Source: an uncultured Pelagibacteraceae bacterium (lineage in GTDB: Bacteria; Pseudomonadota; Alphaproteobacteria; Pelagibacterales; Pelagibacteraceae). From it: 49,670 nucleotides of DNA. The notes beneath the pieces are model-generated. The model was not told the DNA's origin, did no database searches, and worked only from the letters and a program-made list of their open reading frames with translations. The stretch lies in the NCBI GenBank assembly GCA_902590625.1, contig CACIXL010000005.1, forward strand, positions 1 through 49,670. The letters are read 5' to 3'. Position numbers and translations under genes: made by a program. This document shows, in pieces, positions 1-8,901 of the stretch. Position 1 is the stretch's first letter, and the number at the start of each line of letters is the position of its first letter.

Positions 1-278
1 AAAAAAAGCAAAAAACAGTCTCACTTAAAGAAATCAAACTACGACCAGGAACAGAGACCCATGATTATAATTTTAAAATAAAAAATGCTAAAAAATTTAT
101 TTCTAAAGGTAACAAAGTTAAATTTACTGTTAAATTTAAAGGAAGAGAAATGCAACACACTGATCTTGGTAAAGACTTAATGAATAAAATTATAGAAGAG
201 ACCAATGACGTGGCCAAAGTTGAGAGTAAGCCAAAATTTGAAGGTCGACAGATGGTAATGATAATTCAACCTCTGTAA
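1..278 (+). CDS. infC: Translation initiation factor IF-3, C-terminal part (5' end outside window)
   Basis: The frame is open from base 3 to the TAA at 276-278 and encodes the last 91 residues of IF-3. IF-3 binds the 30S subunit, keeps it apart from 50S and checks start-codon and initiator-tRNA pairing. The segment matches the IF-3 C-terminal domain: it opens with VSLKEIKLRPGTETHDY, continues with a basic stretch holding KGREMQHTDLG, and ends with EGRQMVMIIQPL. The N-terminal domain lies off the left edge. It is followed by rpmI and rplT, the classical infC-rpmI-rplT order. In E. coli this operon is repressed by L20, but the leader needed to judge that here is outside the window. Confidence 0.93.
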   Translation, partial: KKQKTVSLKEIKLRPGTETHDYNFKIKNAKKFISKGNKVKFTVKFKGREMQHTDLGKDLMNKIIEETNDVAKVESKPKFEGRQMVMIIQPL

Positions 279-338
279 ATCAACAATAATTGTATCTTGT
301 AAAGATTTATTAATGCCTATATAAGTCCGAAATATTTT

Positions 339-545
339 ATGCCAAAACTTAAAACAAAAAGCTCTGCAAAAAAAAGGTTTAGATTTACTGCTTCAGGTAA
401 AATAAAAATGCCTCAAGCTGGAAAGAGGCACGGTATGATTAAAAGAACAAATTCACAAATAAGAAAACAAAGAGGCACTACAATTATGACTAAACAAGAC
501 TCTAAAATAGTCAAATCGTACATGCCATATAACTTAAGAGGATAA
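339..545 (+). CDS. rpmI: 50S ribosomal protein L35
   Basis: A 68-residue, very basic protein of the length expected for bacterial L35 (about 65). It begins [20 protein letters not shown] and contains the typical G-K-I-K-x-x-x-A-G-K-R-H block at residues 20-31. L35 is a late-assembly component of the 50S subunit. The gene lies 60 bases after infC and one base before rplT, so the three are almost certainly co-transcribed. Confidence 0.97.
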   Translation: MPKLKTKSSAKKRFRFTASGKIKMPQAGKRHGMIKRTNSQIRKQRGTTIMTKQDSKIVKSYMPYNLRG

Positions 546-546
546 T

Positions 547-903
547 ATGGCTAGAACTAAGCGTGGTGTAATTAGTAGAGCAAAACATAACAAAGTTTTG
601 AAATCAGTTAAAGGACAACGAGGTAGAAGAAAAAATACTATCAGAATTGCTCGCCAAGCGATGGAAAAAGCGATGCAATATGCCTATAGGGATAGAAAAG
701 CTAAAAAAAGAGAATTTAGATCTTTATGGATACAAAGGATTAATGCAGGTGTCAGAGCCGAAGGTTTAACTTATGCAAAGTTTATCAATGGTTTAGCTAA
801 ATCAAAAATTAAATTAGATAGAAAAGTTCTAGCAGAGCTTGCTTACAATAACCCTGAGGTATTTAAATCAGTAGTAAAAAAAGTTCAGTCCTCCCTAGCT
901 TAA
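547..903 (+). CDS. rplT: 50S ribosomal protein L20
   Basis: A 118-residue protein matching L20 in length and sequence: an N-terminal arm starting [19 protein letters not shown], the long basic helix that threads into 23S rRNA, and a C-terminal globular part holding [11 protein letters not shown] near residues 74-84. L20 is needed early in 50S assembly and in E. coli also represses its own operon. It starts one base after the rpmI stop and is followed by pheS after 48 bases. Confidence 0.97.
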   Translation: MARTKRGVISRAKHNKVLKSVKGQRGRRKNTIRIARQAMEKAMQYAYRDRKAKKREFRSLWIQRINAGVRAEGLTYAKFINGLAKSKIKLDRKVLAELAYNNPEVFKSVVKKVQSSLA

Positions 904-951
904 AAGGGTCTTTGATTTAATCCCAACTTAATATAAAAAATCAATTACCTA

Positions 952-2019
952 ATGAGTGATCTAGATAAAATAAGTTCAGTATTTAATGCAAAGATTGATT
1001 CTGTAAAAACGAAAGACGATCTTCAAAATATTAAGACAGAATTCTTTGGTAAAAACGGTCAAATTACACAACAGTTTAAATCCTTAGGATCTTTAGACCC
1101 AGAAAAAAGAAAAGAGTTTGCATCAAATTTAAATAAGATAAAGGACGATCTTACGTCCCAATTAGATCAAAAAAATATTGAGATCGAAACTAGTGAAATA
1201 AACGAAAAACTAAAAAATGAAAAAGTTGATGTAACTCTTCCAATTAGACCTGATCGAAAGGGAAAAATTCACCCTGTGTCTCAAGTTATAGATGAAATAT
1301 CGTCTATCTTTTCAGAAATAGGATTTTCAGTTGCTGAAGGACCAGACGTTGAGTCAGAATATAATAATTTTACAGCATTAAATACACCAGAAGAGCATCC
1401 TGCTAGAGATATGCATGATACTTTTTATTTAGAGGAAAATAAAAAATTATTATTAAGGACACATACATCACCAGTTCAAATTAGAACTATGTTATCAAGT
1501 AAACCACCATTTAAAATTATTGTGCCAGGTAGAACCTACAGATGTGATAGTGATCAGACACATGCTCCAATGTTTCATCAGCTTGAGGGCTTACATATAG
1601 ATAAAGGCATCACAATGGGACACCTTAAAGGTTGCCTAGATTATTTTATAAAAGAATTTTTTGAAGTTAAAAATGTAAAAATGAGATTTAGACCTAGTCA
1701 TTTTCCTTTTACCGAACCTTCAGCGGAAGTTGATATTGGATACAAAATTGAAAAAGGAAAAATGGTTATTGGCGAAGGGGATAAATGGCTTGAAATTTTA
1801 GGATGTGGAATGGTTCATCCTAATGTTTTAAAAAATGTAAAAATAGATACAAAAAAATATCAAGGATTTGCTTTCGGAATGGGAATTGACCGTCTAGCAA
1901 TGTTAAAATATGGAATTAATGATCTAAGATCTTTTTTTGAAGCCGATTATAGATGGCTAAGTCACTTTGGATTTGACCCATTAGATGTTCCAACAAACTA
2001 TAGAGGGCTAAGCAAATGA
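952..2019 (+). CDS. pheS: Phenylalanine--tRNA ligase alpha subunit
   Basis: The catalytic subunit of the alpha2-beta2 enzyme that charges tRNA-Phe; a tRNA-Phe gene is also in this window at 37904. Length 355 is normal. Residues 1-95 form the charged, helical tRNA-binding arm. The class II catalytic core follows, with [10 protein letters not shown] (169-178), FHQLEG (208-213) and the motif 3 segment [10 protein letters not shown] (305-314). The stop overlaps the pheT start in an ATGA arrangement (4 bases), giving translational coupling of the two subunits. Confidence 0.97.
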   Translation: MSDLDKISSVFNAKIDSVKTKDDLQNIKTEFFGKNGQITQQFKSLGSLDPEKRKEFASNLNKIKDDLTSQLDQKNIEIETSEINEKLKNEKVDVTLPIRPDRKGKIHPVSQVIDEISSIFSEIGFSVAEGPDVESEYNNFTALNTPEEHPARDMHDTFYLEENKKLLLRTHTSPVQIRTMLSSKPPFKIIVPGRTYRCDSDQTHAPMFHQLEGLHIDKGITMGHLKGCLDYFIKEFFEVKNVKMRFRPSHFPFTEPSAEVDIGYKIEKGKMVIGEGDKWLEILGCGMVHPNVLKNVKIDTKKYQGFAFGMGIDRLAMLKYGINDLRSFFEADYRWLSHFGFDPLDVPTNYRGLSK

Positions 2020-4418
2020 TAATTACAATCCCGTGGTTAAAAGAGCATCTTAAAACATCAGCTAAAGAAAATGAGATTATTGATCGTCTTACAAATATCG
2101 GACTTGAAGTCGAAGGCTTAAAAGAAAACTCTGGAGAGATGAGCAAGTTTAAAATTGCGAAAGTTTTAAAAGCAGAAAAACATCCTAATGCTGATAAGTT
2201 AAAAGTTTGTGACGTTACTATCGGCGGGAAAGAGATTTTAAAAGTTGTATGTGGAGCTCCAAATGCCAGAGAAGGTCTAATCACAATCTATGCACCTCCT
2301 GGAGCTATAATACCTAAAACTAATTTTGAATTAAAGGTAGCTAAAATAAGAGGCGTTGAGTCGAAAGGGATGCTTTGCTCCGAGAGCGAACTTAATTTAT
2401 CTGAGGAAAGTGAAGGGATTATCGAACTTAAAAATAAAGAGAAAGAGATAGGAAAAAGCTATTTTAAAAGTAGCTCACAAAAAGCTATCGATATTTCTAT
2501 AACCCCTAATCGCGCCGATTGTTTAGGCGTTAGAGGGATTGCAAGAGATCTTTCATCTGCAGGAGTTGGAAAATTAATATCTATTAGTAGAAAAAAAATT
2601 AAACAAAATACAAAACACCAAATTAAAACTTCAATTACAAAAGAAAAGAATCAAGGGTGTGATATCTTCGGAAGCTGTTACATTAAAAACATTACTAATA
2701 AAGAAAGCCCTGAATGGCTTAAAAATAAATTAATCGCTTTAGGTTTAAAACCTATCTCTGCTGTAGTTGATATAACCAACTATGTCATGTTTGACCTTAA
2801 TAGACCATTGCATGCTTATGATGCAGATAAAATTAATAAAGAAATTATAGTTAGAAACGCCAAAGAAGGTGAGATGTTTGAGGCATTAGATAATAAAAAA
2901 TATAAATTAAAAAAAGACATGTGCGTTATCTCTGATAAATCTGGTGTTCTTGGGTTAGGTGGAATTATTGGAGGAACAACTACCTCAACTGAATTAGATA
3001 CAAAAAACATACTTTTAGAAGCTGCTTATTTCAGCCCATCTTCAATTAGAAAAACAGCTAGAGCGCTTAATATTAATACTGATGCGAAATATAGATTCGA
3101 GAGAGGAATTGACCCTAATTCAATCAAAGAGGGACTTGAACTTGCGACTGAAATGATTTTAAAAATTTGTGGCGGGGAAGCCAGCAAGTTTCAAATTACT
3201 GGAAAAATGAACCAAAAAAATAAGGTTATTAACTTTCAAGTGGAGAAATTTGAAAAGCTCATTGGTATTTCAATCACCGCTAACGAAATTGACAAAATTT
3301 TATCCTCTCTTGGTTTTAAATGTAAAAAAAGTCAAAAAGCTATAAAAGTGGAAGTTCCAAGCTGGCGGCCAGATGTGAGTTTGGACGAGGATTTGATTGA
3401 AGAACTAATTCGGATCAAAGGATTCAATAATATAAAATTAATTGAACCAAGCAGAAACAGGAACCAAGATACTCTCAACTTTAAGCAAAAATTATTCCAT
3501 TTATCACAGAGATCTTTAGCTTCGAAAGGCTATATGGAAATAGTCACTTGGTCTTTTACAGATTCAAAGATTGATAAACAATTTTCTAAAGGTGAAAAAG
3601 AAATACCAATATACAATCCTATTTCTTCTGATCTAGATGTTTTAAGACGATCAATTTTCTCTAATTTAGCAATATATTTAAAAAAGAATCAAGATAGAGG
3701 TTACGAAGACTTATCTCTATTTGAAATCGGCCCAACATTTTTTGGAAAAAACCCAGGCGAACAACAGATTGTTATCGGTGGTTTGAAATCTGGAAAAATA
3801 AACAGAAAGAGTTGGCTAGATAAGGAAAGAAATGTAGACGTTTTTGATATTAAAAGTGATGCTATTAAAACTTTAGTCGAACTTGGAATAGAAGAAAAAA
3901 ATCTTTTTGTAAGTGATAATACAAAGCACAGTTACCATCCAGGTAGATCAGGATCTATAACATTGAAATCAGAAAAAGGACACCATCTAGCCTATTTTGG
4001 AGAAATACATCCTGCAATTATTAAAAACTTAGATTGTAAAGATAAAAATATCTTTGGATTTGAAATATTTTTAAAAAACATCCCCGAACCAAACAAAAAA
4101 TTGAGACAAAGCAAAAAAAGTTTTCAAGCTTCAGATTATCAGAAATCAGAAAGAGATTTCGCTTTCGTGATAGATAAAATTTTTAAAATCGGTGCTCTAG
4201 AGAAAATTATTAGAGAAGTAGATGAAAATTTAATTCAAAATGTATCTACTTTCGATATTTATGAGGGAGAAAATATTCCAAAAGATAAAAAGTCAGTTGC
4301 GATTAATGTAACTTTACAGGCTATCGATAAAACTTTATCAGAAAATGATTTAGAAGATATCAGTAAAAAAATTATTGATACAGTAAGTAAAAAAACTGGC
4401 GCTTCAATTAGGTCCTAA
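2016..4418 (+). CDS. pheT: Phenylalanine--tRNA ligase beta subunit
   Basis: Length 800 is normal for bacterial PheT. The protein shows an N-terminal [12 protein letters not shown] segment, an OB-fold tRNA-binding domain at roughly 40-150 ([17 protein letters not shown]), the B3/B4 editing region in the first half, a B5 domain near 400-480, the catalytic-like core with a [10 protein letters not shown] segment, and a C-terminal ferredoxin-fold anticodon-binding domain from about 705. It supplies editing and tRNA recognition to PheS. It overlaps pheS by 4 bases and lepA by 1 (TAATG). Confidence 0.96.
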   Translation: MIITIPWLKEHLKTSAKENEIIDRLTNIGLEVEGLKENSGEMSKFKIAKVLKAEKHPNADKLKVCDVTIGGKEILKVVCGAPNAREGLITIYAPPGAIIPKTNFELKVAKIRGVESKGMLCSESELNLSEESEGIIELKNKEKEIGKSYFKSSSQKAIDISITPNRADCLGVRGIARDLSSAGVGKLISISRKKIKQNTKHQIKTSITKEKNQGCDIFGSCYIKNITNKESPEWLKNKLIALGLKPISAVVDITNYVMFDLNRPLHAYDADKINKEIIVRNAKEGEMFEALDNKKYKLKKDMCVISDKSGVLGLGGIIGGTTTSTELDTKNILLEAAYFSPSSIRKTARALNINTDAKYRFERGIDPNSIKEGLELATEMILKICGGEASKFQITGKMNQKNKVINFQVEKFEKLIGISITANEIDKILSSLGFKCKKSQKAIKVEVPSWRPDVSLDEDLIEELIRIKGFNNIKLIEPSRNRNQDTLNFKQKLFHLSQRSLASKGYMEIVTWSFTDSKIDKQFSKGEKEIPIYNPISSDLDVLRRSIFSNLAIYLKKNQDRGYEDLSLFEIGPTFFGKNPGEQQIVIGGLKSGKINRKSWLDKERNVDVFDIKSDAIKTLVELGIEEKNLFVSDNTKHSYHPGRSGSITLKSEKGHHLAYFGEIHPAIIKNLDCKDKNIFGFEIFLKNIPEPNKKLRQSKKSFQASDYQKSERDFAFVIDKIFKIGALEKIIREVDENLIQNVSTFDIYEGENIPKDKKSVAINVTLQAIDKTLSENDLEDISKKIIDTVSKKTGASIRS

Positions 4419-6226
4419 TGTCAGACATAAAAAGAATACGTAATTTTTCTATAATTGCACATATTGATCATGGTAAATCAACAATTGCAGATCGAATAAT
4501 TCATAAATGTGGAGGTTTAACCGATCGTGAAATGAAACAACAAGTCCTCGACTCAATGGATATTGAGAGAGAAAGAGGAATTACGATTAAAGCTCAAACA
4601 GTAAAACTCAACTATAAAGCAAAAGATGGTAAAGATTATATTTTAAATATTATTGATACCCCAGGCCACGTTGATTTTGGTTATGAGGTAAGCCGATCTT
4701 TATCAGCATGTGAGGGGTCCCTTTTGATTGTTGATAGCACACAAGGGGTAGAAGCTCAAACTTTAGCAAATGTTTATCAGGCTTTAGAAATTAATCACGA
4801 AGTTATACCAATTTTAAATAAAATAGATTTACCTGCCTCAGATATTGAAAAAACAAAAACAGAAATTGAGGATGTTGTAGGAATTGAAACGACGAATGCC
4901 ATTTCTTGTTCTGGAAAAACAGGAGAGGGTATAGATGAAATCTTAGAGGCGATTATTAACAAATTACCTGCTCCAAATGGGGATATTGAAGAAAAATTAA
5001 AATGTTTACTAGTGGATAGCTGGTATGACAGTTATCTTGGCGTAGTTATTCTTGTCAGAGTCATTAACGGTAAATTAAAAAAAAATATGAAAGTAAAATT
5101 AATGTCTAATGACCAAGAATATGAAATTGAAAAAGTAGGGGTATTCACTCCTAAACCAAATGATATTGAGGAATTAAGTTCTGGTGAAATTGGATTCATC
5201 ATTACAGGTATTAAATCGCTGTCCGAAACAAAAGTGGGAGACACTATTTGTGATGCAAATGCTCCAATAGATAAACCTTTACCAGGATTTAAACCGAGTA
5301 AACCTGTTGTATTTTGCGGCCTCTTTCCTGTCGATAGTTCCGAGTATCAAAAACTAAAAGATGGCTTAGCAAAATTAAAGCTTAATGATGCAAGTTTTTC
5401 TTATGAGCCTGAGTCATCTAGTGCCCTAGGATTGGGTTTTAGGTGTGGTTTTTTAGGATTACTACATTTAGAAATTATTACTGAAAGACTTGAAAGAGAG
5501 TTTGACGTTAATCTAATCACAACAACTCCAGGAGTAATTTATAAAGTTCATAAAACCAAAGGTGAGGTTCTGGACCTACAAAATCCTTCAAATATGCCAG
5601 ATCCATCTCAAATTGAAAAAATAGAAGAACCATGGATCAAGTCAACAATCATTACGCCAGACGAATACTTAGGATCAATTATAAAAATTTGTCAGGATAA
5701 AAGAGGAATACAAACTAATTTAAGCTACTCAGGTAAAAGAGCTGTTTTATCTTATGACCTACCATTAAATGAAGTTGTATTTGATTTTAATGATAAATTG
5801 AAATCTATCTCAAGCGGTTATGCAAGTTTTGATTATGAAATTTCTGGTTACAGGGAAGGTGACTTAGTTAAACTCGGTATCCTTGTAAACTCCGAACCTG
5901 TTGATGCACTAGCAATGATTATTCATAAAGATTTTGCACAAACTACTGGAAGACAAGTTTGTGAAAAATTAAAAGATTTAATACCAAGACATAATTTTAT
6001 GATTCCAGTCCAAGCTGCAATAGGTGGAAAAATTGTTGCTAGAGAGTCTATAAAAGGTTTCAAAAAAGATGTTTTAACTAAAATTCATGGCGGGGGCGCT
6101 ACTGATAGAAAAAGAAAACTTCTAGAAAAACAAAAAAAAGGTAAAGCAAGATCAAAACAGTTTGGTAAAGTTGAGATTCCTCAAGAGGCCTTCATTGGTG
6201 TTTTAAAAATTAATAAAGACGCATAA
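4418..6226 (+). CDS. lepA: Elongation factor 4 (back-translocating ribosomal GTPase LepA)
   Basis: A 602-residue translational GTPase, the usual LepA length. G-domain motifs are clear: P-loop AHIDHGKST (14-22), switch I RERGIT (51-56), DTPGH (80-84) and NKID (134-137). The EF-G-like domains II, III and V follow, then the LepA-specific C-terminal domain with [12 protein letters not shown] and [19 protein letters not shown] near residues 544-580. LepA acts on stalled or misassembled ribosomes at the membrane or in the cytoplasm. It is joined to pheT and to the following glycosyltransferase by 1-base TAATG overlaps. Confidence 0.96.
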   Translation: MSDIKRIRNFSIIAHIDHGKSTIADRIIHKCGGLTDREMKQQVLDSMDIERERGITIKAQTVKLNYKAKDGKDYILNIIDTPGHVDFGYEVSRSLSACEGSLLIVDSTQGVEAQTLANVYQALEINHEVIPILNKIDLPASDIEKTKTEIEDVVGIETTNAISCSGKTGEGIDEILEAIINKLPAPNGDIEEKLKCLLVDSWYDSYLGVVILVRVINGKLKKNMKVKLMSNDQEYEIEKVGVFTPKPNDIEELSSGEIGFIITGIKSLSETKVGDTICDANAPIDKPLPGFKPSKPVVFCGLFPVDSSEYQKLKDGLAKLKLNDASFSYEPESSSALGLGFRCGFLGLLHLEIITERLEREFDVNLITTTPGVIYKVHKTKGEVLDLQNPSNMPDPSQIEKIEEPWIKSTIITPDEYLGSIIKICQDKRGIQTNLSYSGKRAVLSYDLPLNEVVFDFNDKLKSISSGYASFDYEISGYREGDLVKLGILVNSEPVDALAMIIHKDFAQTTGRQVCEKLKDLIPRHNFMIPVQAAIGGKIVARESIKGFKKDVLTKIHGGGATDRKRKLLEKQKKGKARSKQFGKVEIPQEAFIGVLKINKDA

Positions 6227-7248
6227 TGAAAAAAAAATTATTTATTTTCTCAAATGAAAGTATTTCTATTGAAGACAATAAATACTATTGTGATAATCTA
6301 GATTTAAAATCAACTCCAGAAGGTTTAAATAAAAAATTTGAAGTAAATCTTCTTGGCAGAAAGTCATTAAAAAAAAGATCTCATGAAATAAAGTTAAAAA
6401 GAATAAAAGTATTCAATAATATTTTTTCTTATTTATCAGAGGTCAAAAATGCGTCAAAAAATTTAGATAGTAAATTTTTGATAATTTCGATTTCTCCTTA
6501 CACTTTCTTGATTTCTATATTTTTAAAAATTTTAGGACATAAACCTATCGTTTATTTGAGAAGTGATGGTTATGGTGAATACAAAGCAATTCTTGGTGGA
6601 ATTGGACCACTATTCTATCATTTTATGTTTGGTATTACCGGAGCGATTTCAAATTTAATAAGCTGTAGGGATTATATACTTCGTGGAAAAAAGGGAAAAC
6701 TTATAAGTCCATCTCAATTAGATTCGGTTTGGCTTAGACAACCAAAAAATATAGAAATTAAAAACTTTAAACTATTGTATGTAGGAAGAATTAGAGTTGA
6801 AAAAGGTGTTTTTGCCCTGTCTGAGTTGATTAGAAATAAAAGAGATATCTCTTTAACAATTATTGGCGCAGAAAAAGGAAGTTCTAATAAAATAAATCAA
6901 AGTAATATCAAAATTCTTCCCACACAAAGCAATAAAACTAAATTAATAAAACATTATGACGATCATAATATCTTTGTTTTACCCTCATTTACAGAAGGTC
7001 ATCCGATGGTTTTGTTAGAAGCTCTAGCAAGACGAAGGCCAGTAGTTATTTTTGACGAAATTAAACATGTAATAGGAGACAAAAAAGGGATTTTTGTTAC
7101 TAAAAGAAATTTTTTAAGTTTTTTGGGAACTTTGAATAATATTAAAAAAAGTTATAAAAAAATTCAAAAAGATATGAAAAAAAATAAGCTACCAACTAAT
7201 AAAGAGTTCATAGACAAATTCATCAAACTTATTGATGATTTTAAATAG
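6226..7248 (+). CDS. Glycosyltransferase, GT4-like (GT-B fold)
   Basis: A 340-residue protein with the C-terminal nucleotide-sugar-binding half typical of GT4 enzymes: [10 protein letters not shown] at 185-194 and [15 protein letters not shown] at 253-267, where the Glu residues normally contact the sugar nucleotide. The N-terminal half (acceptor side) is poorly conserved, so donor and acceptor cannot be named; a role in surface polysaccharide or lipid glycosylation is inference. No other polysaccharide gene is nearby, and the gene is appended to a translation operon by a TAATG overlap with lepA. Its TAG stop (7246-7248) shares its final G with the first base of tRNA-Ser. Confidence 0.8.
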   Translation: MKKKLFIFSNESISIEDNKYYCDNLDLKSTPEGLNKKFEVNLLGRKSLKKRSHEIKLKRIKVFNNIFSYLSEVKNASKNLDSKFLIISISPYTFLISIFLKILGHKPIVYLRSDGYGEYKAILGGIGPLFYHFMFGITGAISNLISCRDYILRGKKGKLISPSQLDSVWLRQPKNIEIKNFKLLYVGRIRVEKGVFALSELIRNKRDISLTIIGAEKGSSNKINQSNIKILPTQSNKTKLIKHYDDHNIFVLPSFTEGHPMVLLEALARRRPVVIFDEIKHVIGDKKGIFVTKRNFLSFLGTLNNIKKSYKKIQKDMKKNKLPTNKEFIDKFIKLIDDFK

Positions 7249-7337
7249 GAGAGGTGGCCGAGTGGTTGAAGGCGCACGCTTGGAAAGCGTGTAAACGGGA
7301 AACCGTTTCGAGGGTTCGAATCCCTCTCTCTCCGCCA
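7248..7337 (+). tRNA. tRNA-Ser(GGA)
   Basis: A 90-base class II tRNA with an encoded CCA. The acceptor arm pairs GGAGAGG (7248-7254) with TCTCTCC and a G discriminator. The D-arm is GCC/GGC, and the anticodon stem CACGC/GCGTG closes the loop TTGGAAA with anticodon GGA, which reads UCC/UCU. There is a long variable arm and a normal T-arm GAGGG-TTCGAAT-CCCTC. Base 1 is the last base of the upstream glycosyltransferase TAG stop codon. Confidence 0.97.
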
Positions 7338-7513
7338 TTTCAAATAAGACTCATTTTGCACACATAAAAATAGTTATTTGCTTGTAAAACGAGTTCATAA
7401 TGAGTCGTTAGGTTCCTTTTCTAGTGAGGGTAGACTCCCGAAATGATAAAAGTGCGTAATTCAAAACGAATTTGATTCGTTTTGATTTTTTATTAATAAA
7501 AAAGGGGGATAAC
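7338..7513 (+). promoter_or_regulatory. Structured leader or small RNA ahead of the small membrane-protein gene
   Basis: This 176-base gap lies between tRNA-Ser and the ATG at 7514. Visible complementarities are GACTCATT (7348-7355) with AATGAGTC (7399-7406), CAAATAA (7341-7347) with TTATTTG (7374-7380), and a strong terminator hairpin at 7461-7491. AAAACGA at 7386-7392 could pair with TCGTTTT (7477-7483) in the terminator's 3' arm, which would make an antiterminator. A CATAAT box at 7396-7401 could be a -10 element. Whether this is a cis attenuator or a small RNA cannot be decided from sequence alone; it matches no riboswitch I recognise. Confidence 0.4.
7461..7491 (+). terminator. Intrinsic terminator directly upstream of a coding gene
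   Basis: TCAAAACGAA (7461-7470) and TTCGTTTTGA (7476-7485) are perfectly complementary over 10 bp (11 bp with a TTG loop) and are followed at once by six T residues (7486-7491). Only 12 bases separate the end of the T-run from the GGGGG ribosome-binding site at 7504-7508, leaving no room for a promoter in between. Transcription of the next gene must therefore pass through this element. Confidence 0.72.
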
Positions 7514-7729
7514 ATGAAAGCAATCTCAGGATTAACTTCAATGTTTGACAGCTTAACAAAAGTAGTGGTTTCATTGCTTGCGTTAGGTATCGCTGTTAGC
7601 TTACTAGGTGGAAATGTTCCATTTGTCGGTGAAATAGCTGGTAACATTATTAGTTTAGTACAATCTTTAGGTGATGCAGGTATAGTTGGATTAATTGCAG
7701 CTATTATCATCCTAAACTTGTTTAAGTAA
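7514..7729 (+). CDS. Small hydrophobic membrane protein, paralogue 1
   Basis: An unrecognised 71-residue protein. The ATG at 7514 is chosen because AGGGGGAT sits 5 bases upstream; a longer open frame would start inside the terminator hairpin. A short amphipathic N-terminus (1-16) is followed by two apolar segments, about 17-34 and 50-69, joined by GGNVPFVGEIAGNIISLVQS. The motif NV-x-F-x-G ... N-x-I-x-L ... LG-x-x-GI-x-x-LI is shared with the next gene at 7818, so the two look like tandem paralogues. The Gly-spaced helices recall small oligomeric membrane proteins or holins, but that is only an analogy. No function can be assigned. Confidence 0.75.
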   Translation: MKAISGLTSMFDSLTKVVVSLLALGIAVSLLGGNVPFVGEIAGNIISLVQSLGDAGIVGLIAAIIILNLFK

Positions 7730-7738
7730 TAAACAACT

Positions 7739-7768
7739 AAAGCTACTTCCCTCGAATTAGCTTTTTAT
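7739..7768 (+). terminator. Weak hairpin with short T-run after the first small membrane-protein gene
   Basis: AAAGCTA (7739-7745) pairs with TAGCTTT (7758-7764) around a 12-base loop and runs into TTATAT. The 7-bp, AT-leaning stem makes this a weak or partial terminator at best. It could reduce read-through to the second paralogue. Confidence 0.4.
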
Positions 7769-7770
7769 AT

Positions 7771-7800
7771 AGCCGCCCTAAGTTTATAATTAGGGCGGTT
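7771..7800 (+). other. GC-rich intercistronic hairpin
   Basis: AGCCGCCCTAA (7771-7781) pairs with TTAGGGCGGTT (7790-7800) over 11 bp, including one G-T wobble, around an 8-base loop. It is among the most GC-rich stems in an otherwise very AT-rich window. It is followed by a run of A, not T, on the plus strand, so it is not a standard terminator in either direction. Its position just before the AAGGA ribosome-binding site (7806-7810) of the second paralogue suggests mRNA stabilisation or differential expression. Confidence 0.6.
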
Positions 7801-7817
7801 AAAAAAAGGAAAAAAAT

Positions 7818-8054
7818 ATGCTTAATTGGGTTTCAACATTAACAAAATATTTAAATAAGTTTTTAGAATTAGGAATATTATTGCTGGCTGTTTCAGTAAT
7901 AGCGGAAATTGTTTTTGGGCCAAATGTAGCTTTTTTCGGTTCTCAAGTGACAAAAAATTTAATTAATTTACTTAATGCTTTAGGTGAGCAAGGAATAGCA
8001 GCTCTAATAATAGTTTTTGCTGTAATTTTTGCGTACAGAAAAATATTAAAATAA
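7818..8054 (+). CDS. Small hydrophobic membrane protein, paralogue 2
   Basis: An unrecognised 78-residue protein with an AAGGA ribosome-binding site 7 bases upstream. It has the same plan as the protein at 7514: an amphipathic start, an apolar helix at about 15-34, the linker GPNVAFFGSQVTKNLINLLN, then ALGEQGIAALI leading into a second apolar helix and a basic tail YRKILK. Aligning the linkers needs only one gap. The two lie 88 bases apart on the same strand. No transport, toxin or enzyme motif is visible. Confidence 0.75.
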   Translation: MLNWVSTLTKYLNKFLELGILLLAVSVIAEIVFGPNVAFFGSQVTKNLINLLNALGEQGIAALIIVFAVIFAYRKILK

Positions 8055-8126
8055 ACACGGTTTTAATATCCACATACAACCTAAAAGAGTCTTAAATAAA
8101 TTTTACGAATCATATAAATTATATCT

Positions 8127-8158
8127 AAGGGCAGTGGAGGGAGACTGAAGCTGCCTTT
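8127..8158. terminator. Possible terminator between converging genes
   Basis: AAGGGCAG (8127-8134) pairs with CTGCCTTT (8151-8158), 8 bp with one G-T pair, around a 16-base loop. It sits in the 109-base gap between the small membrane-protein gene (plus strand) and the NlpC/P60 gene (minus strand). Neither side carries a long T-run, so efficiency is uncertain. The rest of the gap shows nothing I recognise. Confidence 0.35.
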
Positions 8159-8163
8159 GCTAT

Positions 8164-8901
8164 TTACAGCCTTTTAATTCCAATTACCTTCAGTTTAGCA
8201 GTACGCTCAATTCTTTTAATTGTTTGATTGATATCCATGATTACAGTTTTTTTCATTGGCCCATAAGCATGAATTAATTTTTTATTAGACAAAGCTACAG
8301 CAACGTGACCTTTCCAATAAATAATATCGTTCTTTTTTATATTTTTTAATTTGATGTTTTTTCTGAAATACTTAACCTGATCCTTGGCATCTCTTGGACA
8401 GTACCTATTATTAAAATTCAAAAATACTTGTACAAGTGCTGAACAGTCAATTCCTTTGAAAGATTTACCACCCCATTTATATCTTATGTTTTGAAAAGAG
8501 GTTATTTTTCTAAAAAAGTTTTTTTCTTTGTATGAAATAGGTTTAACATCATTTTTTTTTAGCCATCCATTTGCAAATTTTAAAAATTTTGAATTATTTT
8601 CAATTACTTTAATTTTAGAACCAAAGGTAATTTCATTTTTTTTTATTCTATTCGGAAATTTAAAAATTTTTGCCTTTAAAGAAATTACTTTATGCGTAGG
8701 TTTTAAAAAGTTAGAGTATTTTTTATTTAATATGTAACCTTTATAATTATCTTCTTTAATTTTAATTTTTAGCCATTTTTTTGATTTTTTAGATACAGAA
8801 AAGCTTTCACCATAAATCATTTGTGTAACTATTTCAGATTTTCTCGAAGGTTTCTTGTATAAATTTATTACTGAGTAATTATTTGTAAAATATCTAGTCA
8901 T
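8164..8901 (-). CDS. SH3-domain NlpC/P60 cysteine peptidase
   Basis: A 245-residue protein with two N-terminal SH3b-like repeats (about 5-60 and 68-122) and a C-terminal NlpC/P60 domain. The catalytic triad can be read: Cys153 in GIDCSALVQ, His199 in WKGHVAVAL and His211 in LIHAYG. Family members cut the D-Glu to diamino-acid bond in peptidoglycan stem peptides. No signal peptide is visible. The gene overlaps the upstream ampG by 8 bases, so a cytosolic role in trimming imported muropeptides, as for B. subtilis YkfC, is a reasonable inference. It is the last gene of a trkH-ampG-nlpC run. Confidence 0.88.
   Translation of the reverse strand: MTRYFTNNYSVINLYKKPSRKSEIVTQMIYGESFSVSKKSKKWLKIKIKEDNYKGYILNKKYSNFLKPTHKVISLKAKIFKFPNRIKKNEITFGSKIKVIENNSKFLKFANGWLKKNDVKPISYKEKNFFRKITSFQNIRYKWGGKSFKGIDCSALVQVFLNFNNRYCPRDAKDQVKYFRKNIKLKNIKKNDIIYWKGHVAVALSNKKLIHAYGPMKKTVIMDINQTIKRIERTAKLKVIGIKRL

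Noticed and set aside
7164-7361. Minus-strand open frame across tRNA-Ser, encoding a segment like [19 protein letters not shown]
   Set aside because: It is the reverse complement of a tRNA-Ser gene; this peptide is a well-known spurious annotation wherever tRNA-Ser occurs.
7348-7491. SAM-II/SAM-V riboswitch, known from SAR11, as identity of the leader
   Set aside because: No methionine-cycle gene follows and I could not fit the leader to the compact pseudoknot core of those classes; left as unassigned.
7408-7710. 100-codon minus-strand open frame opposite the first small membrane protein
   Set aside because: It runs through the terminator hairpin and mirrors a gene with a good ribosome-binding site; it has no support of its own.
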